Of a stretch of DNA of 12,309 nucleotides, positions 1-5,468 are shown in pieces. The stretch lies in the NCBI GenBank assembly GCA_030045295.1, contig JASIGD010000346.1, positions 1-12,309 on the forward strand, in the 5' to 3' direction. The number at the start of each line of letters is the position of its first letter. Position 1 is the stretch's first letter. Both the position numbers and the translations under genes were made by a program. A model generated the notes under the pieces. The model did no database searches and had not been told where the DNA came from. It saw only the letters and a list, made by a program, of their open reading frames with translations. The stretch is from Streptosporangiaceae bacterium. GTDB lineage: Bacteria > Actinomycetota > Actinomycetes > Streptosporangiales > Streptosporangiaceae.

Positions 1-13
1 GGGTTCCGGGCGT

Positions 14-943
14 CTATTCATGCGGCGGCCGCCCGTTGGCGACCGGGGTGTAGTGGGAGGCATCTCCCGTGAGGGAGTAGCTCGGCTGGCCGTCGGTGCC
101 CACCGGGATGTCGCCGGCTACCGTGACGCGGTGCAGCCGCCGGGGAGCGTCGTCGTAGTTGTCGATCGCGTAGTGCTGCGTGATCCGGTTGTCGAACAGC
201 ACCAGCTGGGCCGGCGCCCACGACACCCGCAGGATGTTTTCCGGCCGGGTCACGTAGTGCTGGAGCAGCCGCAGGATGTCCCGTGACTCGCCGGTGGACA
301 GGCCGACGATGCGCTGCGCGAACCCGCCGATGAACAGGCCCCGCTCCCCGGTCAGCGGGTGCACCCGGACCACCGGGTGGGCGGTCTGGTACCTGATCGA
401 CGTGAACACCGCACGCCGCGCCCTCTTGGCCTCATCCAGGCTTTCCGGCGGCACCGCGTAGTCATAATCGTTGGTATGCACCGCCCGCAGCGTGTCAGCG
501 AAATCGCGCAGCGGCCCGGGGAGATCCCGGTAGGCCGAGCCTGTGTTGGCGATCAGGGTTTCTCCCCCGTACGGGGGCACGACGATGCTACGCAGCGTGC
601 TGGCCTGCGGCGGGTTGAGCACGAAGGTCACGTCGGTGTGCCAGTGGTTGACCCGGTCGTCCTGGCTGTCGACAGGCAGCACGTTGGGCGCGCCGTCAAT
701 GGCGGGCACGGTCGGGTGCGCCGTGGTCAGCGCGCCGAAGTAGCGGGCGAACCGCTGCTGGCCTTCGTCGTCCAGGCTGATGCCGCGGAAAACCAGCGCC
801 TTGTGCTCGCTCAGCGCCGCCCGGACCGCGGCCACTGCGTCCGGGTCCAGCTCGAGGCCGGGGCCGTGGCCGGTGATCTCGGCGCCGATGCGCGCGGTGA
901 GCTTGCGGATGCCGAGCTTCGTGCCGCCAGAGGTCGTGGTCAT
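14..943 (-). CDS. TauD/TfdA-family Fe(II)/2-oxoglutarate-dependent dioxygenase, probably alkyl-sulfate or sulfonate type
   Basis: A 309-aa cytosolic enzyme expected to hydroxylate an organosulfur substrate using Fe(II), O2 and 2-oxoglutarate, releasing sulfite or sulfate. The facial triad is visible: H102 and D104 in NHWHTDVTF, and H257 in TQHYAIDNY. R272 (RRLHRVTV) fits the residue that binds the 2-oxoglutarate carboxylate. The length and whole-chain pattern (PPYGGETL at about 124-130, HPVVRVHPLTGER at about 189-201) match TauD-type enzymes. From memory the closest resemblance is to mycobacterial alkyl sulfatase Rv3406, so sulfate esters are a better guess than taurine, but substrate cannot be read from sequence. 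I chose the ATG at 943 because GAAAGGA lies about 6 nt upstream; an in-frame GTG at 967 would add 8 residues and lacks a comparable site. The gene stands alone, preceded by a leader of over 250 nt with tiny ORFs and hairpins. Confidence 0.93.
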   Translation of the reverse strand: MTTTSGGTKLGIRKLTARIGAEITGHGPGLELDPDAVAAVRAALSEHKALVFRGISLDDEGQQRFARYFGALTTAHPTVPAIDGAPNVLPVDSQDDRVNHWHTDVTFVLNPPQASTLRSIVVPPYGGETLIANTGSAYRDLPGPLRDFADTLRAVHTNDYDYAVPPESLDEAKRARRAVFTSIRYQTAHPVVRVHPLTGERGLFIGGFAQRIVGLSTGESRDILRLLQHYVTRPENILRVSWAPAQLVLFDNRITQHYAIDNYDDAPRRLHRVTVAGDIPVGTDGQPSYSLTGDASHYTPVANGRPPHE

Positions 944-1002
944 GGTGCGTCCTTTCTCTCGGCGCACGGATGAGTGCCGCGCGCGACGGCTAGATGCATC
1001 AG

Positions 1003-1024
1003 GCCCGCTGCCGGGACGGCGGGC
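1003..1024 (-). promoter_or_regulatory. Hairpin in the 5' leader of the dioxygenase mRNA
   Basis: GCCCGC (1003-1008) and GCGGGC (1019-1024) are perfect inverted repeats with a 10-nt loop, about 60 nt upstream of the dioxygenase start. A second pair, GGCCGGG (1051-1057) and CCCGGCC (1081-1087), lies just upstream. Neither is followed by a U-tract on the minus strand, so they are not classical intrinsic terminators. They could take part in attenuation together with the tiny ORFs upstream, but GC-rich DNA forms such repeats readily by chance. Confidence 0.25.
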
Positions 1025-1093
1025 TGGCTGCCGGACGGCGACGCCGCAGCGGCCGGGCGGGTCCGGGTACGGGCGCGGTTCCCGGCCAGGCGC

Positions 1094-1186
1094 TCAGCCA
1101 GCGATGCAGGGCGAGTGACAGCTCACGCGACGCTGCCTGCCGAAGCCGGAATGCCGACGCGTCACGAGCTGCTGCGAGTGGCCCAT
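1094..1186 (-). CDS. Tiny ORF (30 aa) with two cysteines, candidate leader peptide
   Basis: The 30-codon ORF starts at ATG 1186 and ends TGA at 1094-1096. The peptide begins MGHSQQLVTRRH and ends VSCHSPCIAG, with Cys at 23 and 27. The VTRRH stretch followed by arginines and cysteine resembles short leader peptides annotated before sulfur-metabolism operons in actinobacteria, and Cys-containing upstream ORFs are known to attenuate sulfur genes in mycobacteria. It lies about 150 nt before a sulfur-type dioxygenase. It has no clear ribosome-binding site of its own, but the ATG is 4 nt after the stop of the preceding tiny ORF, which would allow translational coupling. An ORF of this size can occur by chance in GC-rich DNA, so the call rests on position and composition only. 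Confidence 0.3.
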   Translation of the reverse strand: MGHSQQLVTRRHSGFGRQRRVSCHSPCIAG

Positions 1187-1190
1187 GCGA

Positions 1191-1268
1191 TTACCGTAAG
1201 GGAATATTGTCTATAAAGTCAATAGAATTAGTAGGCATATCGGGACGGCCGACTAGCCGGAGAGGCAT
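1191..1268 (-). CDS. Tiny ORF (25 aa) with a good ribosome-binding site, unrecognised
   Basis: ATG 1268 is preceded by AAGGAG (1278-1273 read on the minus strand) with a 4-nt spacer. The ORF runs 25 codons to TAA at 1191-1193 and covers the only AT-rich stretch of the neighbourhood. The peptide starts MPLRLVGRPD and ends IDFIDNIPLR. I do not recognise it. It may be a leader ORF coupled to the two-cysteine ORF that starts 4 nt after its stop, a relic, or chance. The AT-rich part could instead be promoter DNA; both readings cannot be fully right if transcription starts inside it. Confidence 0.25.
   Translation of the reverse strand: MPLRLVGRPDMPTNSIDFIDNIPLR
1202..1240 (-). promoter_or_regulatory. 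AT-rich candidate promoter/operator upstream of the dioxygenase
   Basis: This is a sharp AT-rich island in GC-rich DNA. It contains the inverted repeat TCTAT-N7-ATAGA (1210-1226), an operator-like arrangement. The minus strand also carries TTGACT (1222-1217), a good -35 hexamer, but 17 nt later only a weak -10 candidate (TTACGG) is found. It is the most promoter-like sequence upstream of the dioxygenase; a start here would give a leader of more than 240 nt. A tiny ORF also spans it. Confidence 0.3.
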
Positions 1269-1330
1269 CGTGCTCCTTCGACACCGTTATTAGGCATGAT
1301 CGAGGTGGCGTGCCGACCCAACACTCATGG

Positions 1331-1495
1331 TCACCCTTGCGGCCGGTGGTAGATCCCCAAGCGATGATCCACGTCGAGAACGTGAACGACGCGGCTGTTC
1401 TCGTCGATCCGGTAGACGATGCGATAGGTGCCGCGACGGGCACCATGACAGCCCGCCAACCGCCCCAACAACGGCTTGTCGACGCGGTGAGGATT
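1331..1495 (-). pseudogene. 5'-truncated RelE/ParE-family toxin relic
   Basis: Fifty-four codons ending TGA at 1331-1333 read as the C-terminal half of a RelE-type mRNA interferase. It opens NPHRVDKPLLGRLAG, continues with the strand RRGTYRIVYRID, and ends with VDHRLGIYHR, the usual C-terminal basic/His segment. Family members are about 85-90 aa, so roughly the first 35 residues are missing. Upstream of about 1495 the homology stops and the DNA instead codes on the opposite strand for a ScoMcrA-like head domain, so the gene appears cut by a rearrangement. The frame stays open to a start near 1717, so a chimeric 128-aa product is formally possible. No antitoxin gene is seen nearby, which fits an inactive relic. 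Confidence 0.7.
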
Positions 1496-1720
1496 GACCG
1501 ACTCGGCGCCGAGCAGTTCTTCTCGCAGCATGGCTATGGCCCGAGTCGCAGCCAAGAACTGGTCTGGACAACCGCCGCTATCCCCCGCAAGGCCATTCTG
1601 GGTACTGCCTACGAACTCGCCACCGGGCAGCGCCTGGCTGCCGGTGATTTCGAGGGCGGCAAAGCCGGCGCCGTAAGGGTACTCGGGAAGCTGGGATTCA
1701 CTATCGAGCCACTGCAATAG
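1487..1720 (+). CDS. Small ScoMcrA-like N-terminal head-domain protein or 3' gene fragment
   Basis: This is the only plus-strand coding stretch I accept. From GTG 1487 it encodes 77 aa: DRLGAEQFFSQHGYG (about 4-18), then PRKAILGTAYELATGQRL (about 34-51), GDFEGGKAGAVRVLGKLGF (about 54-72), and a stop after IEPLQ. This order (DRLG...F..yGf, SKAI.G.A...G..L, DF.GG...V..L..LGF) matches the N-terminal head domain of ScoMcrA-like modification-dependent restriction enzymes, which in full proteins precedes sequence-recognition and HNH nuclease domains; those are absent here. The usual Y-D-S before K-A-I is replaced by I-P-R. No good ribosome-binding site is seen, and the 5' end abuts the RelE relic, so it may be a decapitated remnant rather than a real small protein. 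The protein-family call is by eye. Confidence 0.5.
   Translation: MRIDRLGAEQFFSQHGYGPSRSQELVWTTAAIPRKAILGTAYELATGQRLAAGDFEGGKAGAVRVLGKLGFTIEPLQ
1646..1695 (+). repeat. Direct repeat, copy 1 (partner at 3871-3920)
   Basis: Fifty bases from GATTTCGAGG to CTCGGGAAGCTGGG match 3871-3920 at about 40 of 50 positions by eye, in the same orientation and with no gaps. Both encode D-F-E-x-G-K...A-V-x-V-L-G-K-L-G in the same frame. The two copies flank the DUF4331/crotonase gene pair. Confidence 0.8.
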
Positions 1721-1758
1721 CGCAGGCCCTCGTGGCAGGGCGCCCTACGCTGATCGCG

Positions 1759-1790
1759 CTCCAGGCGGCCGCCGGAGCCTGGGCCCAGGC
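1759..1790. terminator. Inverted-repeat cluster between convergent ORFs, possible bidirectional terminator
   Basis: CCAGGC (1761-1766), GCCTGG (1777-1782) and CCAGGC again (1785-1790) allow two alternative hairpins, and 1777-1790 is a perfect 14-bp palindrome. CTCC (1759-1762) and GGAG (1774-1777) extend the first. The cluster lies 20-50 nt past the crotonase stop (minus) and 40-70 nt past the head-domain ORF stop (plus), where a shared terminator would be expected. No T-run follows on either strand. Confidence 0.4.
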
Positions 1791-1810
1791 GGCACGATCG
1801 TGGTGGCCTT

Positions 1811-2596
1811 CTAGCCCTGCTGAAGATAGGCGAGGTTGGCGGCGGTCACGCTTTCCAGGGCCATCCCAGCTAGCATGCCCTCGGCCAGCCGGCGGCTGAT
1901 GCGCTGGCGGAAGACCACAGCAATGTACTTGTTGGTCAAGTGCGGTCGCTGGGTCATCTGCTCGGCAAGTTCCTGTGCGCGAGACAGCACCTGACCGAGC
2001 GGCACGACCTCCGCCACTGCTCCCCAGTCATGTGCCTGGTGCGCGGTGAAGGAGCCTTGCGTTATCTCCAGGTAACGGGCTCGATTGAGTCCCAGGACCT
2101 CTTCCCACACCACGACCAGGCCGTCTCCCGGGGCGATACCGAACGCGAGGTGCGGCATGTCGGAGAAGACGGTGGTGTCGCTGGCGATTACCACGTCAGC
2201 CAGCAGCGCGTACTCGCTGTGCACTGGCGCCGGGCCGTTGACCGCCGCGATAATCGGGATCTCCAGGTCGACCAGCCGCTGGACTCCGCGCCGACCCTCT
2301 GTGTACATCACGTCGAAGCCCATGGGCTTGGTGATGTCGCCCAGGCTTGGCCCGTCAATGCTCGCGATGAAGCTGTCGCCCGTGCCGGTGAGGACAAGAA
2401 CCCGGTTCGCGGAGTCGAAAGCGATGTCCTCGAGCAGGCGCGGTAGGTCGTGATGGGTCGTGCCGTCGAAGGTGTGCGGTCCGCCGTCCGTGTGGAAGCG
2501 GACGGTCAGCACGCCGCTGGCGGACCTGCTGACGGCGAAATTCTTGTATCTGGTGAAGTATTCCGGATCCCCTGCGGGGTTGGAAGTACTGCTCAT
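1811..2596 (-). CDS. Crotonase-superfamily hydrolase resembling 6-oxocamphor hydrolase
   Basis: A 261-aa enoyl-CoA hydratase/isomerase-fold protein. Oxyanion-hole segments are near 76-83 (SFIASIDG) and 116-122 (IAAVNGP). In typical crotonases one acid is the Glu of a PE(I/V) motif; here that site is H149 (DMPHLAFG), followed by D158 in IAPGDG. This His/Asp arrangement, plus PEYFTRYKNF near the N-terminus, is as I recall it in 6-oxocamphor hydrolase of Rhodococcus, a retro-Claisenase that cleaves the C-C bond of cyclic beta-diketones without CoA. E177 is also present in the second Glu position. A beta-diketone hydrolase is therefore likelier than a CoA-dependent hydratase; the substrate is unknown. 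ATG 2596 has AAGGAAAG about 10 nt upstream. The gene follows the DUF4331 gene by 160 nt and is probably co-transcribed. Confidence 0.85.
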   Translation of the reverse strand: MSSTSNPAGDPEYFTRYKNFAVSRSASGVLTVRFHTDGGPHTFDGTTHHDLPRLLEDIAFDSANRVLVLTGTGDSFIASIDGPSLGDITKPMGFDVMYTEGRRGVQRLVDLEIPIIAAVNGPAPVHSEYALLADVVIASDTTVFSDMPHLAFGIAPGDGLVVVWEEVLGLNRARYLEITQGSFTAHQAHDWGAVAEVVPLGQVLSRAQELAEQMTQRPHLTNKYIAVVFRQRISRRLAEGMLAGMALESVTAANLAYLQQG

Positions 2597-2713
2597 GGCC
2601 GTGGTCTTTCCTTTGCTCGCGAATGGATGTGCCTTGACCGGTGTGCCTGGCCGGAGGCGCTGATGTTTCTCGGGGCGTTCACCGCAGGGTGGGATTCCTG
2701 TCCTAGCGGCAGC

Positions 2714-2737
2714 CTGGCTGGCCCCCATGGCCACCAG
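2714..2737 (-). promoter_or_regulatory. Intercistronic hairpin between the DUF4331 and crotonase genes
   Basis: CTGG (2714-2717) plus TGGCC (2719-2723) pair with GGCCA (2729-2733) plus CCAG (2734-2737), giving 9 bp with one bulged base and a 5-nt loop. It sits 20-43 nt after the DUF4331 stop. It lacks a U-tract and could be a partial terminator or an mRNA-stability element that sets unequal expression of the two genes. Otherwise 2597-2756 holds nothing I recognise. Confidence 0.35.
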
Positions 2738-2756
2738 CCCTGCCGCGTCGCCGATA

Positions 2757-3818
2757 TCAGCCAGGCGGTGGTTTCGCGGCGTGCTCGCGCAGCCCCAGCA
2801 TGTCCGCAAGCGCCGGGATGTCGTCGTGCCCGGCGGGCGCGAGGTGGGGGAATTCGGGCACCACCGGGTAGGGCGAGGTAGTTACGCCGAGTTGATGACC
2901 GACCAGCAGCGACAGCGTGGTTCCGAATGCGTCGTCGTGTAGGCCGCGGCCGTTTCGGGTGCCGGGCGCGAACCGCGCCGGCTGGCCGGGCCGGTACCGC
3001 AGTAGGTCGGGCAGGAATGCAGCGACAAGCGTCGCAGCGTGCTCGTCGGGGTTGGCGGCCCGACTCAGTTCTGCCACATGCACGGCGGTCCGCCGCACGA
3101 CCTCCCCGAACGTGGCGACGTCGTCGGCCGGCGACCCGGCGTTGAGTGCCTCGGTGTCTTGGCCCGGCTGCGGGAAGAAAAACGACCGCAACAACGGATG
3201 GGCCGCCCGGCTGACCTGTCGCTGGGGGACGTGCCCGTACAGTCTGATCCTGGCCCATAGGGCGACCTCGATGCCACCGAGCATCGCGTCCGGGACCCGA
3301 AGGGCGATGGCGGTGACGTTCCGGCCAGCCAGCAGGTTGCCCGGGGTCCCGGTGAACAACTCGGGACGGTACTGGTTCTCGGCCAGAGCGCGATTGAAGG
3401 CGAACAGCGAGACGGCGTCGCCCCAGAACGGGTCGTGGGCTGGGCCGAACCACGCTGATCCGCCATTGCTCAGCGCGAAGGCTTCCCCGGCATGGCCGAC
3501 GCCGAGTTCGGTTCCCTCGAGGCCTGACCGGCTCGGCCGGCCAACGGCGTAGCGGACCTGCATTTCCTGGGTTCCGTCAGCGCTCGGCTCACCGAAGCTC
3601 ATCCGGAACGCTCGGTCTTCGCGCGATCCGCCTTCGCTGGCGATGACAAACTCGTACAGGGCATCCGGCCGGAACGTGGTCGGGTTGGACCGCCCCGAGT
3701 CCGGGTTGACGGTGAGCACCAGCGTCGATGTGCCCGGCGTTTCAGGAAACACGTATACGTCGCACAGGTTGAGCCGACCGTCCTCGATCGCTGTCGGACT
3801 GTCGAAATGGTGGGACAT
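2757..3818 (-). CDS. DUF4331-family protein
   Basis: A 353-aa protein of unknown function. The N-terminus SHHFDSPTAIEDGRLNLCDV followed by YVF is the DUF4331 signature (His-x-x-x-SP near the start, then ED, then D-x-YVF). Further segments typical of the family are LVLTVNPDSG (about 33-42), FRPDALYEFVI, and the mid-region DPFWGDAVSLFAFNRAL followed by GRNVTAIALRVP. No signal peptide or membrane segment is evident, so it should be cytosolic. ATG 3818 has GAGGAG about 6 nt upstream. It is the first gene of a likely two-gene unit with the oxocamphor-hydrolase-like crotonase. The biochemical role of DUF4331 is not established, and I infer none beyond association with this gene. A degraded head-domain relic lies immediately upstream, in the likely promoter region. 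Confidence 0.88.
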   Translation of the reverse strand: MSHHFDSPTAIEDGRLNLCDVYVFPETPGTSTLVLTVNPDSGRSNPTTFRPDALYEFVIASEGGSREDRAFRMSFGEPSADGTQEMQVRYAVGRPSRSGLEGTELGVGHAGEAFALSNGGSAWFGPAHDPFWGDAVSLFAFNRALAENQYRPELFTGTPGNLLAGRNVTAIALRVPDAMLGGIEVALWARIRLYGHVPQRQVSRAAHPLLRSFFFPQPGQDTEALNAGSPADDVATFGEVVRRTAVHVAELSRAANPDEHAATLVAAFLPDLLRYRPGQPARFAPGTRNGRGLHDDAFGTTLSLLVGHQLGVTTSPYPVVPEFPHLAPAGHDDIPALADMLGLREHAAKPPPG

Positions 3819-3870
3819 GCCTTCTCCTCATCGGGGTGGTGGCGGCTGGCACGGATTTGAGCCACAGATG

Positions 3871-3957
3871 GATTTCGAGGCTGGCAAAGACCGAGCTGTG
3901 CAGGTGCTCGGGAAGCTGGGCTGTGGCAGCCGGGCAGCGCTGGCGGCCCGCCAATGA
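3871..3957 (+). pseudogene. Relic of a ScoMcrA-like head-domain gene 3' end (direct repeat, copy 2)
   Basis: The plus strand encodes DFEAGKDRAVQVLGKLG (3871-3921), about 80% identical at DNA level to the head-domain ORF segment at 1646-1695. It runs in frame to a TGA at 3955-3957, but the residues after LGKLG no longer resemble the first copy. Nothing upstream matches the rest of the head domain, and no start is apparent. It is therefore a diverged fragment between the lactonase-like gene (stop at 4012) and the DUF4331 gene (start at 3818). The DUF4331 promoter may overlap it. Confidence 0.65.
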
Positions 3958-4011
3958 TGAGTGGCTAGGCGCCTCGCGATGCCCGATGCCGGGTGCAGGG
4001 TGATGCTGCAG

Positions 4012-5148
4012 TCAGGAGGCGACGATGCCCTCGCCACCGACAGCGCCGGGAACGGTGACCGAACCGGTCTCTGTGAGAGAGCCGCCGGGATTGATGCGGT
4101 ACGCGTCGACATTGCCGGGTCCGCCGGCCTGCACGTACAGGTACTGGCCGTCAGATGCCACCGTCGCATCGACGGTGCCGGCATCGGTCGGGGTGGTGCT
4201 CTGCAGCGTTACCGCACCGTCCGGTTCGGTGCTCAGGGTGGACTCGGTGCCGCTGCCGGCATTGGATGCGTACAGGGTGCCCTGCGGGGCAACCGTGATC
4301 CAGCAGGTGGCGACCTGGCCCGTGGCGGCAGCGCCCAGCTGGGTGAGGGTACCGTCGGGGTTGATGGCGAAGGTGGCGACAGTGTCGGTGCCGGTTTCGG
4401 CGAGGGCGAGATGCCCGTACTGGTCGAAGATGAACCCGAACGGCACGGCGCCGGGGAGCGAGGTGACCGTCGGCTCGGCAGACAGGCCGAATGGCCCGTC
4501 CTGGAAGACGTCCACGGTGTCGGCGGCGTTCTTGGTCGTGACGACTAGCTGCGATCCGTCGGGAGTGAATCCGATCTGGCCGGGCGTTCCGGTGAACACG
4601 GTCGAGGAACTCGTGCCCAGGCCCAGGTCGCGGGTCCAGGACGGCACCGGGATCAGGTAACCGCCGAACTGGAGGAAGCCGGCCACCGAGGCGCCGCCCC
4701 ACGCGTTGAGGACGAACACCTGGTTGCCGTAAACGGTGATGCTGACCGGGAACTGGCCGCCCGAGCCGATCACCTGGCTGCGGATCAGCCTGGCGCCGCG
4801 GACCCGGAACACGGTGATCGTGTTGCTCCCGGCGTTCGCGGCGTAGAGCAGCCCGGCCTGCCGGTCATAGGCCAGCGAGCCCTCCGACGAGAGATGGTCG
4901 ACGACGGAGCCGGTCAGGGCTCCTCCGTTCCCTCCGGTCGGGTAGGAGCCGGCCTGTTGCAGCCCGCCGCCGGCGGTCCGTTGGTAGGCGACGATCGTGT
5001 TGCCGGCCGTGTTGTCGGTCTGGACGAACACCGCAGGTGCCTGCCCTGGCCAGGCTTGCGCGGTGGAAGCGCTGGCAGGCAGCGCGGACAGCGCGGCAGC
5101 TGCCGCTCCGGCCGCGGTGACCACGGCCAGCTTCGAGATGGGTTTCAT
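4012..5148 (-). CDS. Secreted beta-propeller protein of the lactonase/YncE-like type
   Basis: A 378-aa exported protein. Residues 1-27 form a Sec signal peptide: basic KPISK start, hydrophobic alanine-rich core at about 8-22, and an ASA cleavage motif at 25-27. The mature part is a string of propeller blades, recognisable as repeated strands such as LLYAANAGSNTITVFRV, TLYASNAGSGTEST and YLYVQAGGPGNVDAYRI, each followed by a G-(S/T/A)-L/V turn. This is the pattern of 6-phosphogluconolactonase-like, YncE and surface-antigen beta-propellers. Lactonase activity cannot be asserted because blade homology alone does not establish it; a binding or scaffold role outside the cell is equally possible. 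ATG 5148 has AAAAGGAGA four nt upstream, a very strong ribosome-binding site. It looks monocistronic. Confidence 0.85.
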   Translation of the reverse strand: MKPISKLAVVTAAGAAAAALSALPASASTAQAWPGQAPAVFVQTDNTAGNTIVAYQRTAGGGLQQAGSYPTGGNGGALTGSVVDHLSSEGSLAYDRQAGLLYAANAGSNTITVFRVRGARLIRSQVIGSGGQFPVSITVYGNQVFVLNAWGGASVAGFLQFGGYLIPVPSWTRDLGLGTSSSTVFTGTPGQIGFTPDGSQLVVTTKNAADTVDVFQDGPFGLSAEPTVTSLPGAVPFGFIFDQYGHLALAETGTDTVATFAINPDGTLTQLGAAATGQVATCWITVAPQGTLYASNAGSGTESTLSTEPDGAVTLQSTTPTDAGTVDATVASDGQYLYVQAGGPGNVDAYRINPGGSLTETGSVTVPGAVGGEGIVAS

Positions 5149-5468
5149 GACTCTCCTTTTGGTGTCAGTTACGTCCGGCTATGACGCCGCCGTCAACGTC
5201 CCAGATGGCGTCGGTGACCCGGCGGCATACAGCCGTGATGTGCCGCCTGCTCATGCGCATCGTCGCCGTCGCGCTGTACGTGCACATCGTCAAGACAGAC
5301 AAGTCAGGATGGGTATCGCTAGTACCGGCGGATGCCGGAGTAGGAACGCAAGGCGAGACGGTCAGTCACCGGCGCGGGTTCACCTGCAGCGCGGCCAGGC
5401 CGCTCACATCCACGCAGTTCAGCCCGCGGACCCGCGCGATGACCGTCAGCACGCCGGTGCATCTGCGG
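5149..5468. other. Intergenic stretch between the first LAL regulator and the propeller gene
   Basis: About 320 nt without an intact gene. It holds an SDR C-terminal relic next to the propeller gene and a compact palindrome, GCGGCC-A-GGCCGC (5391-5403), about 66 nt downstream of the LAL stop, which may help end that transcript. The propeller-gene promoter should lie here, but I cannot assign -35/-10 boxes with confidence. Plus-strand open frames in this stretch show no recognisable protein pattern. Confidence 0.5.
5165..5221 (-). pseudogene. Relic of the C-terminus of a short-chain dehydrogenase
   Basis: The minus strand reads RVTDAIWDVDGGVIAGRN followed by TGA at 5165-5167. This is a near-perfect end of a classical SDR, whose last residues are commonly VTGxxWxVDGGVxAGRN. 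Homology stops abruptly upstream of the RVT; the next codons do not resemble an SDR. The relic ends 16 nt before the start of the propeller gene. It is not a copy of the end of the SDR at 8330-9043, which finishes VDGGEHLV. Confidence 0.6.

Noticed and set aside
944..967. GTG start at 967 for the dioxygenase
   Set aside because: It adds a basic octapeptide absent from relatives; ATG 943 has a well-spaced GAAAGGA.
1254..1330. A 12-codon minus-strand ORF (MSVGSARHLDHA) just after the RelE stop
   Set aside because: A possible third tiny ORF, but too short and weakly supported to list as a gene.
1310..1486. An N-terminal extension of the plus-strand head-domain ORF
   Set aside because: These codons are the antisense of the RelE C-terminus and show no head-domain pattern.
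1331..1717. A full-length 128-aa minus-strand protein ending in RelE
   Set aside because: Only the last 54 residues look like RelE; the first part is the antisense of the head-domain ORF, whose plus-strand pattern is far more convincing.
2597..2809. A 71-residue N-terminal extension of the crotonase
   Set aside because: It overlaps the end of the DUF4331 gene, does not resemble crotonases, and ATG 2596 has a ribosome-binding site and gives the usual length.
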